In this document: positions 27,373-36,421 of the stretch, piece after piece
How the letters are laid out: every line of letters starts with the position of its first letter
Numbering within the stretch: the stretch's first letter is position 1
Program-made: the position numbers and the translations under genes
Source of the DNA: an uncultured Clostridium sp.
GTDB lineage: Bacteria; Bacillota; Clostridia; Clostridiales; Clostridiaceae
NCBI GenBank assembly: GCA_934755305.1
Contig: CAKVLD010000002.1
Coordinates: 1-64,000 of the forward strand
Direction of reading: 5' to 3'
DNA length: 64,000 nt
The notes under the pieces: model-generated
What the model saw: the letters and a program-made list of their open reading frames with translations, nothing else
Told to the model about the DNA's origin: nothing
The model's database searches: none

Positions 27373-28665
27373 TTATTTTATATTAAAGAATGCTTTTCTA
27401 CCTCTATATTCTGCTACATCTTCTAGTTCTTCTTCAATTCTAATTAATTGATTATATTTAGCAACTCTTTCTGATCTAGCAGGAGCTCCTGTCTTAATTT
27501 GTCCTGCATTTACTGCTACAACAAGATCTGCTATAGTTGTATCTTCTGTTTCACCTGATCTATGAGATACTACTGCTGTATATCCTGCTCTATTAGCCAT
27601 TTCTATAGCATTTAATGTTTCTGTTAAAGTACCAATTTGATTTAACTTAATTAATATTGAGTTAGCTACACCTTTTTCTATTCCTGTTTCTAATCTTTCT
27701 GTATTAGTAACAAATAAATCATCGCCAACTAATTGAACTTTCTTACCTAATCTATCAGTTAGTAGCTTCCATCCTTCCCAGTCTTCTTCTGCCATTCCAT
27801 CCTCTATTGAGATAATTGGATATTTATTAACCCAAGCTTCTAAGAAACCTACCATTTCGGAAGCTGTTAAAGTTTTTCCTTCATGTTCTAATACATATTT
27901 TCCATCTTTATAATATTCAGATGAAGCTGCATCTATAGCTATAAACATATCTTTTCCTGGTTCATATCCAGCTTTCTTAATAGCTTCTATAATAACTTCT
28001 ATTGCTTCTTCATTAGATTTAAGATTTGGGGCAAATCCTCCTTCATCTCCAATACCTGTTGAATAGCCCTTTTCATTTAATGTTTTCTTTAATGTATGAT
28101 AGACTTCTGCACACATCTTTAATGCACATGAAAAAGTTTCTGCCCCAACTGGCATAACCATAAATTCTTGTAAATCTACTGAATTATCAGCATGAGAACC
28201 ACCATTTATTATATTCATCATTGGAACTGGTAGAACCTTAGCATTTACTCCACCAATATATTGATATAAAGGTACTCCTAGTGAATTAGCTGCTGCTTGT
28301 GCACATGCAAGTGAAACACCTAAAATAGCGTTTGCTCCTAATTTGCCTTTGTTTGGAGTTCCATCTAATTGAATTAGTGTTTTATCAATATAAGTTTGAT
28401 CAAATACATTACATCCTATAAGTTCTTCTGCTATTGTATCATTAACATTTGCTACTGCTTTTCTTACACTTTTACCTTGATAATCGCTCTTATCTCCATC
28501 TCTTAATTCTACTGCTTCATAAATCCCTGTTGAAGCTCCTGATGGTACTGCTGCTCTTCCTACTGTTCCATCATCTAAATATACTTCTACTTCTACTGTT
28601 GGAAAGCATCTTGAATCTAAGATTTGTCTTCCTACAATATCAACAATTTCAACATAAGTCTTCAT
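27373..28665 (-). CDS. eno: Enolase
   Basis: The 430-residue enzyme has all catalytic signatures: GASTGIYEAVELRDG, the proton-transfer Glu in GDEGGFAPNL, LVGDDLFVTN with Mg2+ ligands, LIKLNQIGT with the base Lys, and SHRSGETEDT. It converts 2-phosphoglycerate to PEP in the cytosol. The RBS AAGGAGGAT is strong. It belongs to the glycolysis block but is separated from gpmI by a kinase-like gene and a transposase gene, and has its own terminator. Confidence 0.98.
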   Translation of the reverse strand: MKTYVEIVDIVGRQILDSRCFPTVEVEVYLDDGTVGRAAVPSGASTGIYEAVELRDGDKSDYQGKSVRKAVANVNDTIAEELIGCNVFDQTYIDKTLIQLDGTPNKGKLGANAILGVSLACAQAAANSLGVPLYQYIGGVNAKVLPVPMMNIINGGSHADNSVDLQEFMVMPVGAETFSCALKMCAEVYHTLKKTLNEKGYSTGIGDEGGFAPNLKSNEEAIEVIIEAIKKAGYEPGKDMFIAIDAASSEYYKDGKYVLEHEGKTLTASEMVGFLEAWVNKYPIISIEDGMAEEDWEGWKLLTDRLGKKVQLVGDDLFVTNTERLETGIEKGVANSILIKLNQIGTLTETLNAIEMANRAGYTAVVSHRSGETEDTTIADLVVAVNAGQIKTGAPARSERVAKYNQLIRIEEELEDVAEYRGRKAFFNIK

Positions 28666-28761
28666 AAAATTAATCCTCCTTCAAATCCATACATTTCTAA
28701 ACCCTTCTATCTAAATAACACATTTAGTATTTGCTAAACATAAACTTTATATTCAAAAAAT

Positions 28762-28795
28762 AAAGCCTAGCTAAATAAAAACTTAGCTAGACTTT
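28762..28795 (-). terminator. Terminator after kinase-like gene
   Basis: AAAGCCTAGCTAA and TTAGCTAGACTTT form a 13-bp stem with one mismatch and an 8-nt loop. Confidence 0.75.
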
Positions 28796-28805
28796 AAAGA
28801 AAACT

Positions 28806-29426
28806 TTATAAATCATCTTCATCTTCTTTCTGACATCTTCTAGTACATTCTTTAGACCAATATTTATAAAATTTATACTTCCATAATTTACTTCTTCTTC
28901 TATCTATTTTATCTAAAATATTAAAAAATTCATCTAATACTCCAAGTTTTAAAAATCCTTTCATTAAATGCCTTGGAAAATCAACTTTTCTCTTGTAAAA
29001 TTTCTTTGGATCAATTATCATTACATTTTCATCTTCATCCACCATTATATCTTTACACCTAGTATCAATTTTTGAGAACTTAAGTTTATGAAATTCTTTT
29101 ATTAGTTTATAAATATTTAAAACTAGCTTTTTATTTAAGCCCTTTCTTTTTATGTACTTATCCAATTGTATTCCCTCTACCTTCTCTCTTACAATAAATA
29201 AATCACCAACTGCATACACTTTTGGAAAATACTTAGACTTTTCTCCTTTTAAAAGAGCTATAGCCTCATCTTTACATACCTCTTCTTTTACAAATATTTT
29301 TATCACTTTATGCTCTGGTAAGCTGTAAACAACCCCATTATTACCTTGACCTAAAAAAACAGCATCTTTAAATAATTCTTCAGTTTTTTCATCAAAACAA
29401 GCTGAATAACAATGATATTTTTTCAA
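28806..29426 (-). CDS. Small protein-kinase-like protein
   Basis: The 206-residue protein has GQGNNGVVYSLPEHKVIKIF near 27, which resembles a glycine-rich loop with the ATP-binding Lys. Later come EFHKLKFSKIDTRCKDIMVD (catalytic-loop region; the HRD is replaced by DTR) and ENVMIIDPKKFYKR, where IIDP could supply the metal Asp in place of DFG. It resembles the small RIO/Kdo-like kinases of Firmicutes. Whether it is active is unknown. It starts at TTG eight bases after GAGGTAG. The target cannot be inferred. Confidence 0.65.
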   Translation of the reverse strand: MKKYHCYSACFDEKTEELFKDAVFLGQGNNGVVYSLPEHKVIKIFVKEEVCKDEAIALLKGEKSKYFPKVYAVGDLFIVREKVEGIQLDKYIKRKGLNKKLVLNIYKLIKEFHKLKFSKIDTRCKDIMVDEDENVMIIDPKKFYKRKVDFPRHLMKGFLKLGVLDEFFNILDKIDRRRSKLWKYKFYKYWSKECTRRCQKEDEDDL

Positions 29427-29490
29427 AACTACCTCAAAGCTTTATAATTATTCTCATATTAATATATGATTTTTTTTATAACTTATGATA

Positions 29491-29515
29491 AAAGACAGGA
29501 GTTTTCCTGTCCTTT
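29491..29515. terminator. Hairpin upstream of kinase-like gene
   Basis: AAAGACAGGA and TCCTGTCCTTT form a 9- to 10-bp stem with a GTTT loop. It would end transcripts coming from the transposase side. Confidence 0.6.
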
Positions 29516-29618
29516 GTTAAAATTTTAGTTACTAAAAAGAGCCTTTGTTTTTTACTTCTGCATTTGTAACTTTTCATTTTTATGTTCTCTTCTACTGATA
29601 ATACTGGTATTAAATTAA

Positions 29619-29770
29619 ACGATTGTCTCTACTCCTCCAATTTGATGTAATAAAGTACTTTTTCCTGATCCACTCAAGCCAACAATAGCTACAAATTCTC
29701 CTTTTCAACTTGTATATTTACATCATTTAAAGCTATTATCTTATTTTCTTTTTTTCCATATATCTTACTA
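29619..29770 (-). pseudogene. ABC ATPase N-terminal fragment
   Basis: Reading the minus strand gives YGKKENKIIALNDVNIQVEK, then after a one-base slip GEFVAIVGLSGSGKSTLLHQ, an intact Walker A of a LolD/MacB-like ATPase. It breaks off after about 50 codons. No start or downstream domains remain. The rest of the 29427-29856 gap shows no gene. Confidence 0.7.
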
Positions 29771-29856
29771 TAACAATTTTGTTATAAAGGTACTTTCTTA
29801 TATATTTATTTTTTTGCTTACAATCCTGTATCAAATAAATGTTGTTATAAGTATTA

Positions 29857-30729
29857 CTAAAATTGTAACTCCACTTCTCTAATATTTTCAGATTTTATAA
29901 AACAACTTTTATTATCAAAGATATCATATAAATTCAAATAATTAATTTTTCTTTTTAAATTAATTAAAACAAACCACTCCAAATAACCCTTTAAATACTT
30001 CGTTCCAATTCCTCTAAATCTTCTAATCCATAATTTGAAATTCACTCTAAAAAAACGTATTCTATCTTCTTCTTCTACATCTTTATTGGAAACTTTATTA
30101 TGTTTTTCGGCAACTATCTCCATATATCTATCACTATAAGGTATAATATAAGATTCTTCATTTATCTTAGTATAAACTTTCTCATTGAAACTCTTCATAT
30201 TCCAGTATTTCTTACATACTGGTTCAAATAACAAGTTATCATTATCGCCTTTCAAAGCTGCAATCCAAATTTCATTTCTCTCTGAACTTAATATGTTTCT
30301 GCAACCTTTAAAGTTCTCCTTTATTACACCTTTACCTAAATGAATATCTCCACTAATACTTTCTATTTTGTGATTAGCAATAAAACTATATAAAAGCTTA
30401 TGTCTCCAATAGAATGCTGTTCCTAAATTAATTTTCAATTTTTTGGCACATGCTCTTAAAGTTCTATTTTCAAGCATTAATTCTAAAAATTCTACCCATT
30501 TTTCGGGTTTCTTCTTAGAATAACTCCAAATAAAGCCTGTTGAAAACGAAAAAGTTTTCTTACAAAGTTTACATTTGAATCTTTGTACCTTTTTATATGT
30601 ACCATATTTTATATACTTTTCACTTTTACAATGAGGACAACACTTCATTTCTCTAGTACATAAATCTTTCTTTATTAGATTATTAATATAACTATTTAAT
30701 TTCTCAAAGTTTATATCTGTTTCTATCAT
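29857..30729 (-). CDS. IS1595-like transposase
   Basis: The 290-residue protein has a zinc ribbon (CCPHCKSEKYIKYGTYKKVQ, then CKLCKKTFSFSTG), a helical part LELMLENRTLRACAKKLKIN, and a DDE-like core with SGD near 128, PYSDRYMEI near 200 and KYLKGYLEWFVLIN. In most relatives the last motif reads YLNWF and the first reads SDE, so both differ here. Reading frame and RBS (AAAGGAGGTGATT) are intact. I see no clear terminal repeats, so it may be immobile. Confidence 0.7.
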   Translation of the reverse strand: MIETDINFEKLNSYINNLIKKDLCTREMKCCPHCKSEKYIKYGTYKKVQRFKCKLCKKTFSFSTGFIWSYSKKKPEKWVEFLELMLENRTLRACAKKLKINLGTAFYWRHKLLYSFIANHKIESISGDIHLGKGVIKENFKGCRNILSSERNEIWIAALKGDNDNLLFEPVCKKYWNMKSFNEKVYTKINEESYIIPYSDRYMEIVAEKHNKVSNKDVEEEDRIRFFRVNFKLWIRRFRGIGTKYLKGYLEWFVLINLKRKINYLNLYDIFDNKSCFIKSENIREVELQF

Positions 30730-30853
30730 TTTGCAATCACCTCCTTTAAATCATTGACATCTTTCACATTTTATAAACATTACCAACATTTATTTGATAC
30801 AGTGTTCAATAAATACTTCAACCATATAAAAGAAAGTATTTGCAAAAAACAAA

Positions 30854-30891
30854 AAACACGCCTCAAAATTCAAAAATTTTGAAGCGTGTTT
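30854..30891 (-). terminator. gpmI terminator
   Basis: AAACACGCCTCAAAATT pairs with AATTTTGAAGCGTGTTT over 17 bp with one mismatch and a 4-nt loop, directly after the gpmI stop. Confidence 0.85.
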
Positions 30892-30904
30892 ATCAAATTA
30901 AAAA

Positions 30905-32440
30905 CTATTTAGTTATTAAACATTCTCCAGTCATTTCAGCTGGTACTTCAAGTCCCATTTCATTTAACATTGTTGGAGCTATATCAGCAAGCTTACCTGC
31001 ATTAAGTTTTCTTCCATCAACATTATTTGTTACCCATATAAATGGTACTGGTTGAGTTGTATGAGCTGTAAATGGATTTCCTGTTGAGAAATCTATCATA
31101 GTTTCTGCATTTCCATGGTCAGCAGTTATAAATAAAGTTCCGTCTTTTTCTAATATCTTATCTACTACTTTACCTAAACATTCATCAACAGTTTCTACAG
31201 CTTTAACTGCTGCTTCAACTACTCCTGTGTGTCCAACCATATCTGGGTTAGCATAGTTAAGTATTATCATATCATACTTATCTTCATCTATTTTACTTAA
31301 TAATTCATCAGTTACTTCATAAGCTGACATTTCTGGCTTAAGATCATAAGTTGCAACCTTTGGAGAAGGTATAACTTTTCTATCTTCACCTTCATTTTCT
31401 TTTTCTACTCCACCATTGAAGAAGAAAGTAACATGTGCATATTTTTCAGTTTCTGCAATTCTTAATTGCTTTAATCCCTTTGAAGAAACATATTCACCTA
31501 ATGTATTAACAAGAGTTTGAGGTTTAAATGCTATATTAACACCTTCTAAAGTCTTATCATATTGAGTCATTGTTACAAATGTAAGATTTAAAGTTTCTCT
31601 TTCAAATCCAGCGAATTCTTTATCATTTATTGCTCTAGTTATTTCTCTTGCTCTATCTGGTCTAAAGTTAAAGAATACTACCGAATCACCATTCTTAATT
31701 GTAGCAGTAGGTTGACCATCTTTAGTAACTACGCAAGGTAAAACAAATTCGTCAGTCTTGTTATCATGATATGAATTTTCTATAGCTTCAACTGCTGATG
31801 TTGCAGTTTCACCCTTACCTAATACCATTGCATTATAAGCAAGTTCAACTCTTTCCCATCTATTGTCTCTATCCATAGCATAGTATCTACCACTTAAAGT
31901 AGCTATTTCACCTATACCAATTTCTTTCATCATAGCTTCTGTCTTTTCAACAAATTCTTTTCCTGATGATGGTGGTACATCTCTACCATCCATGAATGCA
32001 TGAACGTATACCTTTTGAACTCCTTCTTTCTTAGCGAATTCTAAAAGACCTCTTAAATGTGCTATATGAGAGTGAACTCCACCATCTGATAATAATCCCA
32101 TCAAATGAAGTGAAGCATTGTTTTCTTTAGCATTTTTCATTGCTTTTAGTAAAGCTTCATTTTCGAAGAAATCACCATCTTCTATAGCTTTAGTAATTCT
32201 TGTTAATTCTTGATATACTATTCTTCCTGCACCTATGTTTAAATGTCCAACTTCTGAATTTCCCATTTGACCTTCTGGAAGACCAACAGCCATTCCACTA
32301 GCTTGAAGTTCTGTATTTGGATATTCCTTTAATAATCTATCGAAATTACTTTTATTAGCTAACGCAACTGCATTACCTTCTGATTTTGGTGCTAATCCAA
32401 AACCATCCATTATCATTAACATAACTGGTTTCTTTGCCAT
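30905..32440 (-). CDS. gpmI: 2,3-bisphosphoglycerate-independent phosphoglycerate mutase
   Basis: The 511-residue enzyme has the alkaline-phosphatase-like core. MLMIMDGFGLAP supplies metal ligands, GNSEVGHLNIGAGR has the phosphoserine, HAFMDGRDVPP lies in the transferase domain, and TADHGNAETM and HTTQPVPFIW lie near the end. It interconverts 3- and 2-phosphoglycerate using Mn2+. I chose the ATG at 32440 (GGAGGTAGTT upstream). It follows tpiA and an Rrf2 gene; in relatives it is directly after tpiA. Confidence 0.97.
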   Translation of the reverse strand: MAKKPVMLMIMDGFGLAPKSEGNAVALANKSNFDRLLKEYPNTELQASGMAVGLPEGQMGNSEVGHLNIGAGRIVYQELTRITKAIEDGDFFENEALLKAMKNAKENNASLHLMGLLSDGGVHSHIAHLRGLLEFAKKEGVQKVYVHAFMDGRDVPPSSGKEFVEKTEAMMKEIGIGEIATLSGRYYAMDRDNRWERVELAYNAMVLGKGETATSAVEAIENSYHDNKTDEFVLPCVVTKDGQPTATIKNGDSVVFFNFRPDRAREITRAINDKEFAGFERETLNLTFVTMTQYDKTLEGVNIAFKPQTLVNTLGEYVSSKGLKQLRIAETEKYAHVTFFFNGGVEKENEGEDRKVIPSPKVATYDLKPEMSAYEVTDELLSKIDEDKYDMIILNYANPDMVGHTGVVEAAVKAVETVDECLGKVVDKILEKDGTLFITADHGNAETMIDFSTGNPFTAHTTQPVPFIWVTNNVDGRKLNAGKLADIAPTMLNEMGLEVPAEMTGECLITK

Positions 32441-32584
32441 AACTACCTCCAACATATATAAATATTCTTTTTAACTTCTCTTATTATACTACATAACTCC
32501 TAAAAGCTCCAATATGTATACATTTACAATTGTTATTTTTTTATCGGATATTTATATATAACTTACCTTTAAAGTTAAAAATAT

Positions 32585-32626
32585 ATACCTTAGTTATGCT
32601 TTATATATAAAACATAACTGAGGTAT
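32585..32626 (-). terminator. Terminator overlapping the rrf2 stop
   Basis: ATACCTTAGTTATG and CATAACTGAGGTAT form a 14-bp stem with one mismatch. The 5' arm is inside the last codons of the Rrf2 gene (SVMFYI), so translation to the stop may compete with folding. Confidence 0.65.
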
Positions 32627-33044
32627 TACTTTCTCTTTTATATTCTTCAACTAAATCTGCTAATGTTGTATTTTCTGCAATCTCTCTAAATTGTTTGTCC
32701 ATCTTATCCCACATTACATTTTTTATTGCATTAATCGAACTTTGATTACATTTCATACTACTATCAAATACAACACTTAACAAATTGCTATCTAAAGCAT
32801 TTAGTATTTTTGAAAGTTTTAACTCACTTGGTTCTTCTGTTAATGTATATCCACCTTGCGCTCCCTTTGTACCATTAATTATATTTGCTTGGCGAAGTGG
32901 AGTTAAAATTTGCTCTAAATAATTCTTAGAAATTCCTTGTCTTTCAGATATACTTATTACTGTTACAACATCTCCTGAACTCGAATTCATCGCTATATCA
33001 ATAAGAGCAACTAGTCCATATTCAACCTTTGTAGATATCTTCAT
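32601..33044 (-). CDS. Rrf2-family transcriptional regulator
   Basis: The 147-residue protein has the winged HTH of the family (KVEYGLVALIDIA, SISERQGISKNYLEQILTPL, GTKGAQGGYTLTEEPSELKL). Fe-S sensing members such as IscR have three cysteines; here there is only one (MKCNQSS), so cluster binding is unlikely. The closest functional type may be CymR, the cysteine-metabolism repressor, which fits a species with a Cys T-box on cysK-cysE, but this link is inference. It is inserted between tpiA and gpmI with its own terminator. Confidence 0.85.
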   Translation of the reverse strand: MKISTKVEYGLVALIDIAMNSSSGDVVTVISISERQGISKNYLEQILTPLRQANIINGTKGAQGGYTLTEEPSELKLSKILNALDSNLLSVVFDSSMKCNQSSINAIKNVMWDKMDKQFREIAENTTLADLVEEYKRESNTSVMFYI

Positions 33045-33171
33045 ATTTTCCTCCCATTTATTAATAAATATTGTATATAATACACTTTTCTTTAGTATAT
33101 CATATGTTTTATATTATACTCAATAAAATTATATATATAACTTATATGTTTTATCTAATTAAAATCTCAAA

Positions 33172-33206
33172 AAAAACTCATTAATCAAAAAGATTAATGA
33201 GTTTTT
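33172..33206 (-). terminator. tpiA terminator
   Basis: AAAAACTCATTAATC and GATTAATGAGTTTTT pair over 15 bp with a 5-nt loop. This separates tpiA from the Rrf2 gene. Confidence 0.85.
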
Positions 33207-33219
33207 ATTATGATAAATA

Positions 33220-33966
33220 TTAGTAATTTACTATTTGAGCAAAATCAGCAGCAACTAAGCTAGCTCCACCAACTAAAGCTCCATCTATGTCAGACATAGC
33301 CATTTGATCTTTAATTGTATTTGGCTTAACTGATCCACCGTATTGGATTCTTACTTTATCAGCAACTTCTTGACCAAACATATCAGCAACAACTCCTCTA
33401 ATAGCAGCTATTGTTTCGTTAGCTTGTTCTTTAGTAGCAGTTTTTCCAGTTCCTATAGCCCAAATTGGTTCGTAAGCTATAACTACTTTTTCTGCTAATT
33501 CTTTATCTAATCCATCTAAATCTGCTCTTATTTGTGCAGCTATAACATCATTAGTTGTTCCATTTTCTCTTTGTTCTAAAGTTTCACCACAGCAAAGCAT
33601 TGGAATTAAATTGTGAGCAAATGCAGCTTTAACTTTCTTGTTTAAAGCTTCATCTGTTTCGTTGAAGTATTCTCTTCTTTCACTATGTCCTAAAACAACA
33701 TAGTCAACTCCCATAGCTTCTAACATTCCTGGAGCAACTTCTCCTGTGAAAGCTCCACTTTCTTCAAAATGCATGTTTTGAGCACCTATTTTTATGTTTG
33801 ATCCTTTAGCAGCTTTTATAGCAGCATCTAAACAAACAAAAGTTGGGCATATAACTACTTCACAAGTAGCATCCTTAACTAATGGCTTTAATTCATTTAT
33901 AACTTTAACAGCTTCTTCTGGAGTTTTATTCATCTTCCAATTTCCAGCGATAACAGCTTTTCTCAT
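33220..33966 (-). CDS. tpiA: Triosephosphate isomerase
   Basis: The 248-residue TIM barrel has AGNWKMNKT (active-site Lys), GHSERREYF (electrophilic His), the base Glu in VIAYEPIWAIGTG, and the phosphate loops YGGSVKP and GALVGGASL. I chose the ATG at 33966, six bases after GAGGTGAA. It lies 52 bases downstream of pgk in the glycolytic operon. Confidence 0.98.
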   Translation of the reverse strand: MRKAVIAGNWKMNKTPEEAVKVINELKPLVKDATCEVVICPTFVCLDAAIKAAKGSNIKIGAQNMHFEESGAFTGEVAPGMLEAMGVDYVVLGHSERREYFNETDEALNKKVKAAFAHNLIPMLCCGETLEQRENGTTNDVIAAQIRADLDGLDKELAEKVVIAYEPIWAIGTGKTATKEQANETIAAIRGVVADMFGQEVADKVRIQYGGSVKPNTIKDQMAMSDIDGALVGGASLVAADFAQIVNY

Positions 33967-34018
33967 CTTTTTCACCTCATAAATAATATATATTTTTGCT
34001 AAACGCTAATACTTAAAA

Positions 34019-35209
34019 TTAGTCATTTAATGCAGCTATACCTGGTAATACTTTACCTTCTAAGAATTCTAGAGAAGCTCCACCACCAGTTGAGATGTGA
34101 GTCATCTTATCTCCAAATCCTAATATATTAACAGCAGCAGCTGAATCTCCACCACCTATTATAGTAGTAGCATCTGAATCAGCCATAGCCTTAGCTACTG
34201 CAATTGTACCCTTATTGTAGTTTTCGAATTCGAATACTCCCATAGGTCCATTCCAGATTACAGTTTTAGCTTCTTTAACAGCATTAGCATATAATTCTTC
34301 TGTCTTTGGTCCGATATCTAATCCCATGTTTCCAGCAGGAATGTTTTGATCTTCTGTTACAGTAGCAGCTACATCTTTGAATTCAGTTGCTACTCTATGA
34401 TCTACTGGTAATAAGAATTTAACACCTTTTTCTTCTGCTTTAGCTATCATTTCTTTAGCATAGTCTAATCTATCTTCTTCTACTAATGAAGTTCCGATTT
34501 CATATCCTTGAGCCTTTAAGAATGTGTAAGCCATTCCACCACCTATTATGATAGTGTTTACCTTATCTAAAAGGTTATTAATTACAGCGATCTTATCTGA
34601 AACTTTTGCTCCACCTAATATAGCAACGAATGGTCTTTCTGGAGTTTCAACAGCGCTTCCTAAGAATTTTAATTCTTTTTGGATTAAGTATCCACAAGCA
34701 GCTGTATCTAAATAATCAGTAACACCTACAGTTGAGCAGTGAGCTCTGTGAGCTGTTCCGAATGCATCATTTACGAATACTTCAGCTAATGAAGCTAATT
34801 CTTTAGAGAATTCTTCACCATTCTTAGTTTCTTCTTTTCTGTATCTAGTATTTTCTAATAATACTACATCTCCATCCTTCATTGCAGCAACAGCAGCCTT
34901 AGCATTTTCTCCTACAACGTTGTCATCAGCAGCGAACTTAACTTCTTTTCCTAACATTTCGCTTAATCTCTTAGCAACTGGCGCTAATGATAATTCTGGC
35001 TTTGGTTCTCCCTTTGGTTTACCCATGTGTGAACAAAGGATAACCTTAGCTCCATTTTCTACTAAATACTTTATAGTTGGTAATGCACCGTTTAATCTGT
35101 TTTCGTCAGTTATTACACCGTCTTTTAATGGTACGTTAAAATCACATCTTACTAAAACTTTTTTACCTTTAACTTGGATATCTTCTATAGTCTTCTTGTT
35201 AAAGTTCAT
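34019..35209 (-). CDS. pgk: Phosphoglycerate kinase
   Basis: The 396-residue enzyme shows KVLVRCDFNVPLKDG, the basic patch in LCSHMGKPKGEP, VNDAFGTAHRAHCS, GGAKVSDKIAVI and the nucleotide loop GGGDSAAAV. It makes ATP from 1,3-bisphosphoglycerate. I chose the ATG at 35209 after GAGGTGAAAAG. A hairpin lies between it and gap, so part of the transcripts probably end before it. Confidence 0.98.
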   Translation of the reverse strand: MNFNKKTIEDIQVKGKKVLVRCDFNVPLKDGVITDENRLNGALPTIKYLVENGAKVILCSHMGKPKGEPKPELSLAPVAKRLSEMLGKEVKFAADDNVVGENAKAAVAAMKDGDVVLLENTRYRKEETKNGEEFSKELASLAEVFVNDAFGTAHRAHCSTVGVTDYLDTAACGYLIQKELKFLGSAVETPERPFVAILGGAKVSDKIAVINNLLDKVNTIIIGGGMAYTFLKAQGYEIGTSLVEEDRLDYAKEMIAKAEEKGVKFLLPVDHRVATEFKDVAATVTEDQNIPAGNMGLDIGPKTEELYANAVKEAKTVIWNGPMGVFEFENYNKGTIAVAKAMADSDATTIIGGGDSAAAVNILGFGDKMTHISTGGGASLEFLEGKVLPGIAALND

Positions 35210-35247
35210 TCTTTTCACCTCATAAAATTTATTTATATTTTAAAAAT

Positions 35248-35283
35248 GGTCCGGTCTTATAAGTATTCCTTAGAGACCGGACC
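35248..35283 (-). terminator. Hairpin between gap and pgk
   Basis: GGTCCGGTCT and AGACCGGACC form a perfect 10-bp GC-rich stem followed on the minus strand by ATTTTTA. A partial terminator here would make gap mRNA more abundant than pgk mRNA, a pattern known for this operon in other Firmicutes. Confidence 0.65.
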
Positions 35284-35347
35284 CTTTGTAGGATCTTATA
35301 AGATTGCTTTAATAAGCATCTAATATCCTTTATTATTAAATACTAAA

Positions 35348-36358
35348 TTAAGCTAATTCAGCGAAGTATTTAATTGTTCTAACCATTTGGCTAGTGTATG
35401 AGTTTTCGTTGTCATACCATGAAACTACCTTTACTAAAGTTGTTCCATCTCCCATATCCATGCAAGTTGTTTGAGTTGCATCGAATAATGATCCGTAAGT
35501 AATTCCAACGATATCTGAAGAAACTAATTCTTCTTCAGTGTATCCGAATGAATCAGAAGCTGCTGCTTTCATAGCTGCATTTACATCTTCAGCAGTTACT
35601 GTTCCGTTAACAACAGCAACTAATTGAGTTAATGAACCAGTTGGAACTGGAACTCTTTGAGCACATCCATCTAATACACCCTTTAATTCTGGGATAACTA
35701 ATCCGATAGCTTTAGCTGCACCAGTTGAGTTTGGTACTATGTTAACAGCTGCTGCTCTAGCTCTTCTTAAGTCACCTTTTCTTTGTGGTCCATCTAGAGT
35801 CATTTGATCTCCAGTGTAAGCGTGGATTGTAGTCATGTATCCTTTTTGGATCTTAGCTAACTTGTTTAATGTATCAGCCATAGGAGCTAAACAGTTAGTT
35901 GTACAAGAAGCTGCAGATATAACTGTATCTTCCTTAGTTAATGTATTTTCGTTTACGCTGTAAACTACTGTTGGAAGGTCGTTACCAGCAGGTGCTGAGA
36001 TAACTACTTTCTTAGCTCCAGCTTGGATGTGAGCTTCAGCCTTAGCCTTTGAAGTATAGAATCCAGTACATTCTAATACTACGTCTACGTCTAAATCTCC
36101 CCATGGAAGTTCTTTAGCGTCAGCTTTAGCGTAGATTTTTATTTCTTTTCCATCAACTGTGATTGAATCTTCACCAGCTTCAACTTTATCAGCTAATGCA
36201 TATCTACCTTGAGCTGAATCATATTTTAATAAGTGAGCTAACATCTTTGGGCTAGTTAAGTCGTTGATTGCAACTACTTCATATCCTTCTGCTCCGAACA
36301 TCTGTCTGAATGCAAGACGTCCAATACGTCCAAAACCATTAATTGCTACTTTTACCAT
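35348..36358 (-). CDS. gap: Glyceraldehyde-3-phosphate dehydrogenase, type I
   Basis: The 336-residue enzyme has the NAD Rossmann motif INGFGRIGRLAFRQM, the catalytic Cys in SAASCTTNCLAP, and VPNSTGAAKAIG and the C-terminal SWYDNENSYTSQM. Asp and Leu around residues 33-35 (AINDLTSP) indicate NAD preference, as in glycolytic forms. It lies 64 bases downstream of cggR, first enzyme of the operon. Confidence 0.98.
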   Translation of the reverse strand: MVKVAINGFGRIGRLAFRQMFGAEGYEVVAINDLTSPKMLAHLLKYDSAQGRYALADKVEAGEDSITVDGKEIKIYAKADAKELPWGDLDVDVVLECTGFYTSKAKAEAHIQAGAKKVVISAPAGNDLPTVVYSVNENTLTKEDTVISAASCTTNCLAPMADTLNKLAKIQKGYMTTIHAYTGDQMTLDGPQRKGDLRRARAAAVNIVPNSTGAAKAIGLVIPELKGVLDGCAQRVPVPTGSLTQLVAVVNGTVTAEDVNAAMKAAASDSFGYTEEELVSSDIVGITYGSLFDATQTTCMDMGDGTTLVKVVSWYDNENSYTSQMVRTIKYFAELA

Positions 36359-36421
36359 TTTACAATTACCTCCTAAAAATGTATTTATAAAAATTATTTT
36401 TTATAAATTAGCTAAATTAAT

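Noticed and set aside
32585..32626. Rrf2 operator palindrome
   Set aside because: It lies at the 3' end of the gene, overlaps the stop and has the form of a terminator.
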